Below are positions 25,641 to 34,420 of a stretch of 64,000 nucleotides of DNA, one piece after another. The notes beneath the pieces were generated by a model. That model made no database searches, was not told the DNA's origin, and was given only the letters and a program-made list of their open reading frames with translations. The DNA is taken from positions 1 through 64,000 of the forward strand of contig NZ_BBYJ01000038.1 in the NCBI RefSeq assembly GCF_001528665.1, read 5' to 3'. Every line of letters starts with the position of its first letter. Position 1 is the stretch's first letter. The DNA is from Microtetraspora malaysiensis (GTDB lineage Bacteria > Actinomycetota > Actinomycetes > Streptosporangiales > Streptosporangiaceae). The position numbers were made by a program, and so were the translations under genes.

Positions 25641-26221
25641 GTGAACCGGAGAGCCAGCCTCAGACTCGAACGATTTCACCCACCGCGGGCGAGACCGAGC
25701 AGCTTGCCATGCCAAGGAACACCCCACTGCTGGCCGTGTTCGGCGCGGTCCGCGACGCCTCTGGTCTGGTGCCCCGCTGGTCGTGGTGGAGATCCTGCTC
25801 CCGGCCGACCGGCACGAGCTGGATGACACCTACCCGATCATGTAGGGGCACGTTAGGTGCCTGCCGGGCTCAGCCATCCGGGCTGCGACTTCTCCGACAC
25901 CTTCCAGCCCTCGGCGTGCAGGTGGTGTGCGCGGGCCCGCTCGGGCGCGCATTCCCCGCGTACGCCTCGGTTCAGATCGGATCGGACGTCGTCCCGCCGA
26001 TCTCGACCCCGAGCCGGGGCCGGTGGAGCGCGCCCGGCGGTGTTTTACAGTCCCGCGCCGAGAGCGCCCCTTTGCACCTTGCACGGCCCTGCCGAGAACG
26101 CATTGGGACTGATCACCAGCTCAAGGACTGACGACCAGCCAGGCGTTTCCGCATGTCAAGCCCCAGATCCGTGTCCTGGGCGGCATCGTGATCTGTTGAA
26201 CCCAGGGCCCGGGGCGGTAGG
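25641..26221. other. Gap between toxin-antitoxin pair and TetR gene
   Basis: About 580 bases without a supported gene. Frames on both strands contain no recognised domain. An 11-bp imperfect repeat, AGATCCGTG and AGATCTGTG in opposite orientations, occurs near 26168 and 26222. Confidence 0.4.
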
Positions 26222-26827
26222 TCACAGATCTGGTGATGCCGCTCCATAGAGGGCCTGAGTGACCAGGCGCTCGGTGATCGATTCGTCGAAGGGGACCTTG
26301 AGCACGAGCAGCCGGTGGTAGCAGGCGCCCCAGAGTTGGTCGACTATGACGTCGAGGTCGGCGTCTTGGCGCAGCTGGCCCTGTTGTTGGGCGATGCGCA
26401 AGCGTTGCCGGGCGAGTTCGCGGCGGGGCAGCGCGTAACTCTCCGACCATGCGTGTGCGACGTCCGGGTCCGTCTGCGCGATGCCGATGAGCTCGGACAC
26501 GGGCTGCTCTGCTCCTTCGTCCTTCAGCCAGCGGACGAACGCGCCGAGCTGGGTGATCAGGTCGGCACGCAGGTCGCCGGTGTCGGGAAAGTCCAGCACC
26601 CGTTGGCTGTGGGCGAAGTACGCCTCGGCCGCGAGCGCACCCGGCGACGGCCACCACTTGTAGAGGGTTGTCTTACTCGCTCCCGCCTCGGTCGCCACGC
26701 GCTCGAAGGTGACCGCCTGCATGCCGTCTCGCAGCAGCATGCGTCCGGCTGCTGTGAGCACTTCAGCGCGCACCTCTGCGGCCGGCCGACGACCTCGGCC
26801 CCGTCGTACGTCAGTGCTCTCGGACAC
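26222..26827 (-). CDS. TetR-family repressor
   Basis: About 201 residues from GTG at 26827 (VSESTDVRRGRGRRPAAEVR), with GAGG 6 nt upstream. The TetR helix-turn-helix is at about 18-62 (EVLTAAGRMLLRDGMQAVTF, then ATEAGASKTTLYKWWPS). The C-terminal domain (about 80-200) is of the TetR_C_16 or similar ligand-binding type. It is divergent from the first SDR gene of the oxidoreductase run and probably represses it until a substrate is present. Confidence 0.92.
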   Translation of the reverse strand: MSESTDVRRGRGRRPAAEVRAEVLTAAGRMLLRDGMQAVTFERVATEAGASKTTLYKWWPSPGALAAEAYFAHSQRVLDFPDTGDLRADLITQLGAFVRWLKDEGAEQPVSELIGIAQTDPDVAHAWSESYALPRRELARQRLRIAQQQGQLRQDADLDVIVDQLWGACYHRLLVLKVPFDESITERLVTQALYGAASPDL

Positions 26828-26840
26828 TTGCCACCTCACT

Positions 26841-26894
26841 TATGGACAGATCGTTCATTTTTGCGTATCGTCATATGTGAACACTTCGTCCATA
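26841..26894. promoter_or_regulatory. TetR/SDR divergent control region
   Basis: A 7-bp inverted repeat TATGGAC (26841-26847) and GTCCATA (26888-26894) flanks an AT-rich stretch between the divergent starts at 26827 and 26914. The spacing is wide for one TetR dimer, so these may be halves of two sites. The region must contain both promoters. Confidence 0.4.
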
Positions 26895-26913
26895 TCCTAT
26901 CGAAGGCAGAGCC

Positions 26914-27654
26914 ATGAACAACACCAGCGCACAGCGGGTCGCACTCGTCACCGGCGGTTCGGGCGGCATCGGCCGCGCCGTGGTCGAGCGGCTGGCAGCC
27001 GCCGACTTCGCCGTGGCCGTGCACTACGCGGGCAGCAAGGACCGTGCCGAGGAGACCGTCGGCCAGATCATTGGGTCCGGTGGCCAGGCGATCGCCGTCG
27101 GCGGCGACGTTGCCGACGAGCAGGCCATGTCCGTGGCGTTCGACGCCATCGAGGCCGCCTTCGGCGGGATCGACGTGGTCGTCAACACCGCCGGGATCAT
27201 GCTGCTGTCGCCCATCGCGACACTGGACCTGGCAGACCTGGACCGCATGCACCGCACCAACATCCGCGGCACGTTCGTCGTCTCTCAGCTCGCGGCCAAC
27301 CGGCTGCGTGCCGGGGGTGCGATCATCAACTTCTCCACGTCGGTCACGCGCACGCAGCTGCCCACCTACGGCGCCTATGTCGCGTCGAAGGCGGCCATCG
27401 AGGGCATCACGCTGATCCTGGCGCGCGAGCTGCGTGGCCGTGACATCACGGTCAACGCCGTCGCCCCCGGCCCCACCGCCACCCCTCTGTTCCTTGAGGG
27501 CAAAAGCCGGGAGCTGATCGACCAGATCGCCTCGATGAATCCGATGGGACGGCTCGGCACCCCGCAGGACATCACCGAGACCGTCGCGTTCCTGGCCGGA
27601 CCGGCCCGCTGGGTCAACGGCCAGGTCCTGTTCACCAACGGCGGCATGGCCTGA
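26914..27654 (+). CDS. SDR-family oxidoreductase 1
   Basis: A 246-residue classical short-chain dehydrogenase/reductase: cofactor motif TGGSGGIG at 14-21, NTAG near 90, Ser in FSTSVTRTQLPTYG and active-site YVASK at about 153-157, ending with FTNGGMA. It resembles 3-oxoacyl-ACP-reductase-like SDRs; the substrate is unknown. It is first gene of a rightward run that is probably controlled by the divergent TetR. ATG at 26914 is preceded by GAAGGCAGAGCC. Confidence 0.93.
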   Translation: MNNTSAQRVALVTGGSGGIGRAVVERLAAADFAVAVHYAGSKDRAEETVGQIIGSGGQAIAVGGDVADEQAMSVAFDAIEAAFGGIDVVVNTAGIMLLSPIATLDLADLDRMHRTNIRGTFVVSQLAANRLRAGGAIINFSTSVTRTQLPTYGAYVASKAAIEGITLILARELRGRDITVNAVAPGPTATPLFLEGKSRELIDQIASMNPMGRLGTPQDITETVAFLAGPARWVNGQVLFTNGGMA

Positions 27655-27689
27655 CCTCCGACCATTCCCCTTCAGAAGGACAAATCGTC

Positions 27690-28592
27690 ATGCCTGAGTC
27701 GGACAAGAACGTCGTCCTGGTCACCGGTGCTGCCACCGGGATCGGAAACCTGACCGCCCGCACGCTGGCGGCGGCGGGTCACACCGTGTACGCGAGCATG
27801 CGCGACGTCGCCGGGCGCAATGCCGGCCACGCTGCCGAACTCGTCGAGCTCGGCCGCCGTGAGGGGCAGGACCTGCGGGTCGTCGAGCTCGACATCACTG
27901 CCGAAGAGTCGGCCCAGGCAGCGGTGGCAAGCATTCTCGACGATGCCGGTCACCTCGACACCGTCGTGCACAACGCCGGACACCTGTTCATCGGATATGT
28001 CGAGGCGTTCACCGACGACGACATCGCTCACCTGCTGGACGTCAACGCGATCGGCGCGCACCGGGTGAACCGTGCGGTGCTGCCGCACATGCGGCAGCAC
28101 CGTTCCGGGACCCTCCTCTACGTCGGCAGCACCATCGTCGTGACCACTCCGCCTTTCCTCGGCCCTTACGTGGCCTCGAAGGCGGCGTTCGACGCGCTCG
28201 CCGTGGTGACCTCCTACGAGGTGTCGCAGTTCGGCATCGAGACGTCGATCGTGATGCCTGGGGCGATCACTCAGGGCACGCAGCACTTCCCGAACGCTTC
28301 GAGGGCCACCGACGAGCACGTGGCCGCCCAGTACGCCGAGCTCGACCCGCTCGTCGCAAGGACCCACACCGCGCACGAGCAGCTCTTCGTACCGGGGACG
28401 ACCGCCGACCCGCAGGACGTGGCCGACGAGATTCGGCGCATCCTCGCCCTTCCGGTCGGCGCCAAGCCGTTCCGGTCCGTGGTGGATGCCGCCCGAGCAG
28501 GGGTCGATCACGTCATGGCCTTCAGCGACCTGACGCGCGAGGCCTTCGTACGGCGCCTGGGCTTCACCGAAACGCTGGAGCTCAAACGATAA
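27690..28592 (+). CDS. SDR-family oxidoreductase 2
   Basis: A 300-residue SDR with TGAATGIG at 12-19, NAGHL near 90, and Ser in YVGSTIVVTTPPF followed by active-site YVASK. The extended C-terminus (about 240-300) is characteristic of the SDR subgroup acting on larger substrates. ATG at 27690 follows AGAAGGA, 35 nt after the first SDR stop, so it is likely cotranscribed. The substrate is unknown. Confidence 0.92.
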   Translation: MPESDKNVVLVTGAATGIGNLTARTLAAAGHTVYASMRDVAGRNAGHAAELVELGRREGQDLRVVELDITAEESAQAAVASILDDAGHLDTVVHNAGHLFIGYVEAFTDDDIAHLLDVNAIGAHRVNRAVLPHMRQHRSGTLLYVGSTIVVTTPPFLGPYVASKAAFDALAVVTSYEVSQFGIETSIVMPGAITQGTQHFPNASRATDEHVAAQYAELDPLVARTHTAHEQLFVPGTTADPQDVADEIRRILALPVGAKPFRSVVDAARAGVDHVMAFSDLTREAFVRRLGFTETLELKR

Positions 28593-28827
28593 TCGCCCGG
28601 CGCGACGACGACCGATGGCCGGCGGCGACGCAGGTGACTTACTCCTACCGACGCGAACGTGTCGCCGCCTACGCGAGCTGACCGCATGACATGCCGAGTG
28701 GTGCGACTGAAAGTGGCGGTGCGGTGCGCTCCGGCTCCGCGGCTACACCGATCTACCCGACCCTCGCAGACACCCTCCCGGTGCGCTGACCGATCCCGAT
28801 CACCGGTTCGCCCGAAAGAAGGACCAG

Positions 28828-29601
28828 ATGTCCACCACACTCACTCCCGACCAGACCGACGACCACGCCACCGGAAGGGTCGTCGTCATCACCGGCGCCG
28901 CCGGCGGCATGGGCGCCGCACTCGTCGAGCGATTCCTCGGCAACGGCGACCGCGTCATCGCCACCGACCTGTCGGCGGACGCACTCGACAAGCTCGCCAC
29001 CCGCCTGGGCGCCGGCGACAGTCTGGTGACCGTCGCCGGCAGCATCGCCGACGAGGACGACGTACGCCGGATCGCCGAAGCCGCATGTGTGGCCGGTGGG
29101 GTCGATGTGCTCCTCAACGTCGCCGGCTTCTTCCCCTTCGACCTGTTCGCCGAGACCACCCCTGAGCGTTGGCGGGCCGTGATCGACACCAACCTGACGG
29201 GCTACTACCTGGTCACCCACGCGCTGCTTCCGCTGATGACCGGCCGCGGGTGGGGACGCATCGTCAACGTCGGCTCGGCCTCGATGTACCCCGGGGTGGC
29301 CGGACAGGTCCACTACGTCACCGCCAAGGCCGGACTGGTCGGATTCACCCGCAGCCTCGCCCGCGAGGTCGGCAACGCCGGCATCACCGTGAATCTCCTG
29401 ACGCCGGGCCTGACCCTGACCGGCCCGGTGCTCGAGCACTTCCCGCCTGAGCTCATCACGTCCCAGCGCGAAGGCCGGGCGATCCCCCGCGACCAGCACG
29501 CCGGAGACCTTGTCGGCCCGATCTTCTTCCTCGCCTCACCCGACGCCGATTTCGTCACCGGCCAGACCCTGAACGTCGACGGCGGCATGTTCATGAACTG
29601 A
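28828..29601 (+). CDS. SDR-family oxidoreductase 3
   Basis: A 257-residue SDR: TGAAGGMG at about 20-27, NVAGFF in place of the usual NAG, Ser in VGSASMYPGVAGQVH and active-site YVTAK, and C-terminal TGQTLNVDGGMFMN typical of FabG-like enzymes. The preceding 235-bp gap holds no gene and could carry a second promoter. AGAAGGA stands 8 nt before ATG at 28828. Confidence 0.92.
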   Translation: MSTTLTPDQTDDHATGRVVVITGAAGGMGAALVERFLGNGDRVIATDLSADALDKLATRLGAGDSLVTVAGSIADEDDVRRIAEAACVAGGVDVLLNVAGFFPFDLFAETTPERWRAVIDTNLTGYYLVTHALLPLMTGRGWGRIVNVGSASMYPGVAGQVHYVTAKAGLVGFTRSLAREVGNAGITVNLLTPGLTLTGPVLEHFPPELITSQREGRAIPRDQHAGDLVGPIFFLASPDADFVTGQTLNVDGGMFMN

Positions 29602-29662
29602 CCCCTCGCCGGCCGCCCCGGAACTCCGGCCCGGCCGACACCAAGAACGGAAGGGACCGACC

Positions 29663-30079
29663 ATGACCGAGTTCAACGACCAGGTGATCACCGAGTTCCG
29701 AGCCAACCAGGGCCGGGTCGGCGCCTGGGGCACCCATCTCGTCCTCATCCACCACCGAGGCGTACGCACCAACACCGAGCGCATCAATCCCGCCATGTCT
29801 CTGCGCGAGGGCGACGCATGGCTCGTCGTCGGCTCGGCCATGGGTGCACCACGCGACCCAGCCTGGGTCGTCAACCTACGCGCACACCCCGACATCGAGA
29901 TCGAGGCAGTGGTCGGCGGCCACATCGCCACCGTCCCCGTCCGGGCAACCGAGCTCACCGGCGACGAACGCGGCACCGCCTTCGGACGCTTCGTAAAGAT
30001 CGCGCCCGCCTTCGCGTCGTACCAGGCCAAGGCAGGGCGGCCGTTGCCCGTGATCCGCTTCGACCCTGCCACGTCCTGA
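29663..30079 (+). CDS. Deazaflavin-dependent nitroreductase-family protein
   Basis: A 138-residue DDN/FGD-type split-barrel protein (F420H2-dependent quinone reductase family). It shows VLIHHRGVRTNTERINPAMS at about 27-46, WLVVGSAMGAPRDPAWVVNL then RAHPDIEIEAVVGG, and the closing LPVIRF. Family members use reduced F420 to reduce quinones, nitro compounds and other small molecules in actinobacteria. Its place inside an SDR run suggests a step in the same conversion pathway. GAAGGGA precedes ATG at 29663. Confidence 0.88.
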   Translation: MTEFNDQVITEFRANQGRVGAWGTHLVLIHHRGVRTNTERINPAMSLREGDAWLVVGSAMGAPRDPAWVVNLRAHPDIEIEAVVGGHIATVPVRATELTGDERGTAFGRFVKIAPAFASYQAKAGRPLPVIRFDPATS

Positions 30080-30200
30080 GCCCGTCGACGGGCACGTGTT
30101 TCTGGGGCCCCGTTACCCCGAAGAGGGCTCCCTTCCACGAACGCCGCAGCAGGCGCACTGTCAAACCACATTGCTCCACCATCCACATCACGGAGAAGAC

Positions 30201-30944
30201 ATGAAGATCACCGGAAACACCGTTCTCATCACCGGCGCCACCTCCGGAATCGGCCTGGGGCTGGCCCGCCGCCTCAAGGACGAAGGCAACGAGGTGGTCA
30301 TCGCCGGCCGCCGCAAGGACGCCATCGACGAGGTCAGCGCACGATTCGGCTTCGACGGCGTCGTCATCGACGTCAGCGACGCCGAGTCGATCAAGAACGG
30401 CGTGCGCACCGTCATCGAGCGGCACCCTGAGCTCAACGTCGTCGTCAACAACGCCGGCATCATGCTGCCGGAGAACGTTCTCGAGCCGGGTTGGTTACCG
30501 GTCGCCGAGGAGTCGGTCGCGACCAACCTGCTCGGACCGATCCGCATCGTCGCGGAGGTGCTTCCGCACCTGCTCGGCCGCGCCGAGGCCTGGATCGTGA
30601 ACGTCAGCTCGGGCCTTGCGTTCGTTCCCCTGCCGCTCACGCCGACGTACTCCGCCACCAAGTCCGGCATCCATGCCTTCTCCGAGGCGGTGCGCGTCCA
30701 GCTCGCCGGAACCAGCGTGGGGATCGTCGAGATCGCCCCGCCGCCGGTGCGCACCAAGCTGATGAACCAGGAGGAGCGGGAAGAGGCCATGCCGCTCGAG
30801 GGCTTCCTCGACGAGGTGATGAGCATCCTGCGAGCCGACCCGGACGGGCACGAGGTGCTCGTGGACGCGGTCAAGCCGTTCCGCAACGCCCAGGCCGAGG
30901 GCACCTACGACACGTTTCTCGAAGCACTCTCCCAGAGGCGATAA
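30201..30944 (+). CDS. SDR-family oxidoreductase 4 (DltE-like)
   Basis: A 247-residue SDR starting MKITGNTVLITGATSGIGLG. It has NNAGIML at about 80-86, Ser in NVSSGLAFVPLPLTPTYS and active-site YSATK, and a C-terminal PPPVRTKLMNQEEREEAMPL of the DltE/oxidoreductase subgroup. GGAGAAG stands just upstream of ATG at 30201. Same orientation as the neighbouring SDR genes. Confidence 0.92.
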   Translation: MKITGNTVLITGATSGIGLGLARRLKDEGNEVVIAGRRKDAIDEVSARFGFDGVVIDVSDAESIKNGVRTVIERHPELNVVVNNAGIMLPENVLEPGWLPVAEESVATNLLGPIRIVAEVLPHLLGRAEAWIVNVSSGLAFVPLPLTPTYSATKSGIHAFSEAVRVQLAGTSVGIVEIAPPPVRTKLMNQEEREEAMPLEGFLDEVMSILRADPDGHEVLVDAVKPFRNAQAEGTYDTFLEALSQRR

Positions 30945-31209
30945 CCCATCGTCCCTGGAAGATCGGAGAAGCACGTGTCCGTCGTACTGATCACGGGGGC
31001 TCGACAGGAATCGGGCATCTCACGGCGCGATCGTCTCCGGCGAGTGTCTGCGCCCGTCCCCACCGGCCCGCGCAAACCATCAACTCCTCGGCCCAGAAAC
31101 CGCTGACCCCGTTGCGTTCCGTTGTTCTGCCCACTCGAAGCGAGTGGTTGACCATGCGAATTACTGGTGCGGTGACTGCCGTACCGGACAAGAGAAAAGG
31201 AAAAGGTCG

Positions 31210-31629
31210 ATGATCTATCACAGCACGCGGATTACCGTCAAGCCGGGCGTGGCTCCTGAGAAGCTGGAGGAGGCGCTGGAGAGCATGCGTAACCAGGGGC
31301 GGGTGATCCCGTCAGTGAAGTCGTTCATCGTCGGCCGTGACTTCGGCGGCGAGTACGAGATCGCCGCGATCTACGCGATCGAAGACCTGGAGGGGTACTG
31401 GGAGTACCTGATCCACCCGGCTCACCACCACACGGACATGATCGGGCTGCCACTGGTCGACAAATTTGTGTCCTACGACGTGGTCGACGACGACGACCCG
31501 GACCTGGCCGCGAAGATCGCCGCACTGCACCAGCGCCGCTACGACAACGACCCCGAACTCACCCAACTGGTGTCGGACCTTGCCAGTTACGAGGGCAGCG
31601 CTGCCCCCGGCCCGCACGGCGACCGCTGA
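31210..31629 (+). CDS. Dabb-domain (stress-responsive barrel) protein
   Basis: A 139-residue dimeric alpha-beta-barrel type protein (MIYHSTRITVKPGVAPEKLE) with SVKSFIVGRDFGGEYEIAAI and EDLEGYWEYLIHPAHHHTD, the typical strand-helix pattern of the Dabb/SnoaL-like small barrels. Some relatives are cyclases or monooxygenases in polyketide and terpenoid pathways and others are stress proteins, so the role is open. AAAAGG stands 4 nt before ATG at 31210. The 265-bp gap before it holds no gene. Confidence 0.75.
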   Translation: MIYHSTRITVKPGVAPEKLEEALESMRNQGRVIPSVKSFIVGRDFGGEYEIAAIYAIEDLEGYWEYLIHPAHHHTDMIGLPLVDKFVSYDVVDDDDPDLAAKIAALHQRRYDNDPELTQLVSDLASYEGSAAPGPHGDR

Positions 31630-31631
31630 CC

Positions 31632-31824
31632 AGAGGGCAGCTCGGGCTCGGGTCCGCGCTCGTCCCCGCCCTGCAAGCTCGGGGTGTCAACGTACGGGCC
31701 ATGATCCGCGACCCCGAGCGACCCGTTCCCGGCGTGGTGAACGTCGTGGCCGACCTCACCGACGCCGACTCAATCACCGCCGCACTCGCCGGTGTCGACG
31801 CCGCCCACGACAACGCGTGGCCCG
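31632..31824 (+). pseudogene. Remnant of NmrA-like NAD(P)-binding protein
   Basis: The frame reads GQLGLGSALVPALQARGVNV then RAMIRDPERPVPGVVNVVAD and LTDADSITAALAGVDAAH. That is the N-terminal Rossmann part of an NmrA/NAD(P)H-binding atypical SDR, but it lacks the first strand and glycine motif start, has no start codon at the right place, and breaks off into the next gene. The rest of the roughly 280-residue protein is gone. It is a decay product between the Dabb gene and SDR 5. Confidence 0.7.
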
Positions 31825-31840
31825 GGGAGAGGAAGAGCAC

Positions 31841-32644
31841 ATGGAGATCAAGGACCAGATTGCCCTGGTCACCGGGGCGAACCGCGGACTCGGCCGGCAC
31901 TTCGTCACCGAACTGCTGGAGCGGGGAGCGGCGAAGGTCTACGCGGCCGCCCGGAAACCCGAGTCGGTCGACGTACCGGGCGCAGTGCCGCTGCGCCTGG
32001 ACGTGACCGACGACGCCTCCGTCGAGGCGGCTGCTGCGGTGGCGGGTGACGTGACCCTGTTGATCAACAACGCCGGGGTCGCGACGCTCAGCTCGTTCAT
32101 CGGCAGCGACCTCGCGAACGCGCGGCAGGAGATGGAGGTGAACTTCTGGGGCAGCCTGCGCATGGTGCGGGCCTTCGCGCCCATCCTCAACGTCAACGGC
32201 GGCGGAGCCATCCTCAATGTCCTCTCGCAGAGCTCGTTTCGGGCGTTCGGGTTCGCCGATACCTACGGAGCGTCGAAGGCAGCCGCGTGGCAGCTGACCA
32301 ACGGAGTCCGGCTGGAGCTGGCCGGGCAGGGCACGCAGGTCACCGCCCTGGCCATGGCGCTGGTGGACACGGACATGTCCGCATGGGCGAAGAACGAGGA
32401 GGGCTGGTCGCTGGCCGACCCTGCCGACGTGGTCCGGGCGGCGCTCGACGGTGTCGAGGCCGGTGCTCTGGAGGTGTACGGAGACGAGATGACCCGCGAG
32501 TGGCGCGCCCGCCTCGGCGAGCCGACCGAGTCGCTCTACCCGGACGCGGCCCGCGCTACAACCGAACAGAGTTCGAGCAGTCCGGGTTCAAGGCCAGCGG
32601 CTACGGCGTGCTCTGCGGGCTCCGGGCGCCAGCTGCTCTCATGA
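31841..32644 (+). CDS. SDR-family oxidoreductase 5
   Basis: A 267-residue SDR: TGANRGLG at 11-18, NNAGVA near 78, Ser in NVLSQSSFRAFGFADTYG and active-site YGASK. The last 30 residues (ATTEQSSSSPGSRPAATACS and onward) are low-complexity and unlike the family. Another frame over the same bases reads YNRTEFEQSGFKASGYGVL, which looks more protein-like, so the 3' end may be a fusion with another remnant. GAGAGGAAGAG precedes ATG at 31841. Confidence 0.88.
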   Translation: MEIKDQIALVTGANRGLGRHFVTELLERGAAKVYAAARKPESVDVPGAVPLRLDVTDDASVEAAAAVAGDVTLLINNAGVATLSSFIGSDLANARQEMEVNFWGSLRMVRAFAPILNVNGGGAILNVLSQSSFRAFGFADTYGASKAAAWQLTNGVRLELAGQGTQVTALAMALVDTDMSAWAKNEEGWSLADPADVVRAALDGVEAGALEVYGDEMTREWRARLGEPTESLYPDAARATTEQSSSSPGSRPAATACSAGSGRQLLS

Positions 32645-32696
32645 CCGCGTCGGCATCAGAGCGACTCGGACGCTCTGAGATTCCGGAAGAGGAGTC

Positions 32697-33806
32697 ATGA
32701 CCACACTCGAAGTTGCCGACTTCGCCATCGAGGTACCGGAGCACGACCTCACAGACCTGCGACATCGCCTGTCGTCGACGCGGTGGCCTCGAGACTGGCC
32801 CGAACCCTCCTGGTCGGCAGGAACCGACCGGGACGTCCTTACACGCCTCGTCGGCTACTGGGCCGACGGGTTCGACTGGCGCAGGCACGAACGCCGCCTG
32901 AATGCCGAGCCGCAGCGCATCGCGACCGTCAGCGGCCAGAGCGTGCACTTCCTCCACCTGCGCACGAAAACGCCAGCAGGTCTCCCGATCATCCTGACCA
33001 ACGGGTGGCCGAGCACCTTCGCCGAGATGGTCCCCCTGGCGCACCGGCTCGCCGATCTAGGACACGATGTCGTCGTACCGTCCCTGCCCGGATTCACCTT
33101 CTCCGATCAGCCTGCTGCGGCTCCGGCCGAGGTTCCGACGTACGAGGTCTGGCACCGCCTCATGTCAGGTCTTGGCTACCACCGCTACGTCGCGCACGGG
33201 GGCGACCTCGGCGCTGGGATCACCTCGCGTCTCGGAGCCGCCCATCCCGAAGCGGTCGCAGGCATCCATCTGATGGCTGTCATGGCGGCCGCCGACCATA
33301 GCGACCTCACTGCAGCCGAGGAGGCATACCTGTCAGGGATCGAATCCTGGACAAACGACGGCGGGGCCTACCAGCACCAGCAGCAGACCAGGCCCCTGAC
33401 GCTGGCATACGGCCTGACAGATTCTCCGGTCGGCCTGTTGGCCTGGATCCTTGAGAAGTATCGCGCCTGGAGCGACTGCGGTGGAGACGTCACCGCCCGC
33501 TGGAGCGACGACGAGATCCTGGTGCATGCATCGCTCTATTGGTTCACCAACACGATCGGCACATCGTTCCGGCCCTACTTCGACTACGTCGCGCACCCTC
33601 TTCCACGCCCGGTGATGGGCGACGTGCCGACCGCTGTCGCCGCATTCCCGTACGACATCTCCGTGCCGCCGCGCGAGTACGCCGAGCGGACCTACCACGT
33701 CGTGCGCTACACCCGCTTCGACCGCGGCGGGCACTTCGCCCCGCATGAGGAGCCGGATTCGCTCGCCTGCGACATCCACGAGTTCGCTGCCGTGCTCCCT
33801 GCCTGA
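32697..33806 (+). CDS. Epoxide hydrolase
   Basis: A 369-residue enzyme of the microsomal-type epoxide hydrolase group. It has the N-terminal EHN domain (FAIEVPEHDLTDLRHRLSST at about 10-29), an alpha/beta hydrolase core with the oxyanion region LTNGWPSTFAEM, the nucleophile Asp in AHGGDLGAGITSRLG at about residue 170, and the catalytic His in RGGHFAPHEEPD near the end. It adds water to an epoxide to give a diol. GGAAGAGG stands 5 nt before ATG at 32697. Last gene before the integrated element. Confidence 0.93.
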   Translation: MTTLEVADFAIEVPEHDLTDLRHRLSSTRWPRDWPEPSWSAGTDRDVLTRLVGYWADGFDWRRHERRLNAEPQRIATVSGQSVHFLHLRTKTPAGLPIILTNGWPSTFAEMVPLAHRLADLGHDVVVPSLPGFTFSDQPAAAPAEVPTYEVWHRLMSGLGYHRYVAHGGDLGAGITSRLGAAHPEAVAGIHLMAVMAAADHSDLTAAEEAYLSGIESWTNDGGAYQHQQQTRPLTLAYGLTDSPVGLLAWILEKYRAWSDCGGDVTARWSDDEILVHASLYWFTNTIGTSFRPYFDYVAHPLPRPVMGDVPTAVAAFPYDISVPPREYAERTYHVVRYTRFDRGGHFAPHEEPDSLACDIHEFAAVLPA

Positions 33807-34053
33807 GGAAGGCTCACCGTCGGGGATATCACTTGCCCCTCCGTCGCCGGCCCGCTGCCGCTTCGCGGTGGGTCGAGGCGAACGGGATGATCGGGAGGGC
33901 GAGGCGTGCGCGTCCGTGCTGGGTTCGGGCTTGATCACGTGCCACACCCGTGCCATATCTCACGGGGAACAGTGGGAAATCAGGGGCACTCACGGATCAA
34001 GAAACGAAGAAGCCCCCAACCGGCATCTCTGCTGGTCAGGGGCTCTTTTTCCT
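33807..34053. other. Chromosomal flank left of element
   Basis: About 250 bases without a gene, ending in a two-way terminator (about 34008-34050) that contains AAGCCCCC and AGGGGCT arms and a T-run on the plus strand. This is the original downstream flank and terminator of tRNA-Tyr before the element inserted (inference from the att structure). Confidence 0.6.
34008..34050. terminator. Two-way terminator beside attachment site
   Basis: AGAAGCCCCC and AGGGGCTCTTTTT pair across about 20 nt. It has a T-run on the plus side and CTTCTT on the minus side, so it can end epoxide hydrolase transcripts and, before insertion, tRNA-Tyr transcripts. Confidence 0.7.
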
Positions 34054-34108
34054 GCTGGTGGCAGGTCCAGGGTTCGAACCTGGGTAGGCTGAGCCGACGG
34101 TTTTACAG
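34054..34108 (-). repeat. Left attachment site: truncated tRNA-Tyr copy
   Basis: 55 bp identical to the 3' portion of the intact tRNA-Tyr, from CTGTAAAACCG in the anticodon loop through the CCA end plus two bases (GC). Upstream of the anticodon the sequence (CACGCGACC on the plus strand) no longer matches and cannot pair as a tRNA 5' half, so this copy is not functional. Confidence 0.93.
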
Positions 34109-34176
34109 CACGCGACCTTTCCCAGCCGGCCATTACCTCTGACCTGCGGCGATCCTTGCCGTACGGCTCTCGCCGG

Positions 34177-34202
34177 CAAGATCATTGCATGCATATTGCA
34201 CG
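34177..34202 (+). promoter_or_regulatory. Left arm-type integrase site (candidate)
   Basis: Begins CAAGATCATTGCATGCATAT. A 26-bp motif at 61659-61684 inside the other end matches it at 22 of 26 positions (counted by hand), in the same orientation and about 70-90 bp from each core repeat. This is the arrangement of integrase or excisionase arm sites. The gap from 34109 to 34420 holds no gene. Confidence 0.65.
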
Positions 34203-34420
34203 GCGTGGTGATCAAGCTTTGGCTCGTGCGGCTCCGCGCGCGAATACCCTTTGGTATCAGTCCAAGATGCTGGCGAGTCGCCAGCCTTCGTAGTGGTGCT
34301 CAAGCTCGACCAGTCCCTGACCCGGACACCGACGACATCCTCACGATGCGACCGCTTGTCACACAGTTGGTCACGCAGCGATTCGCCTGCTGCAACGGTG
34401 CGAGGGAATCCCGGCGCGGT

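Noticed and set aside
34054-34108. Second functional tRNA-Tyr at the left end
   Set aside because: Only the 3' part from the anticodon loop onward is present; the upstream bases cannot form the acceptor, D or anticodon stems.
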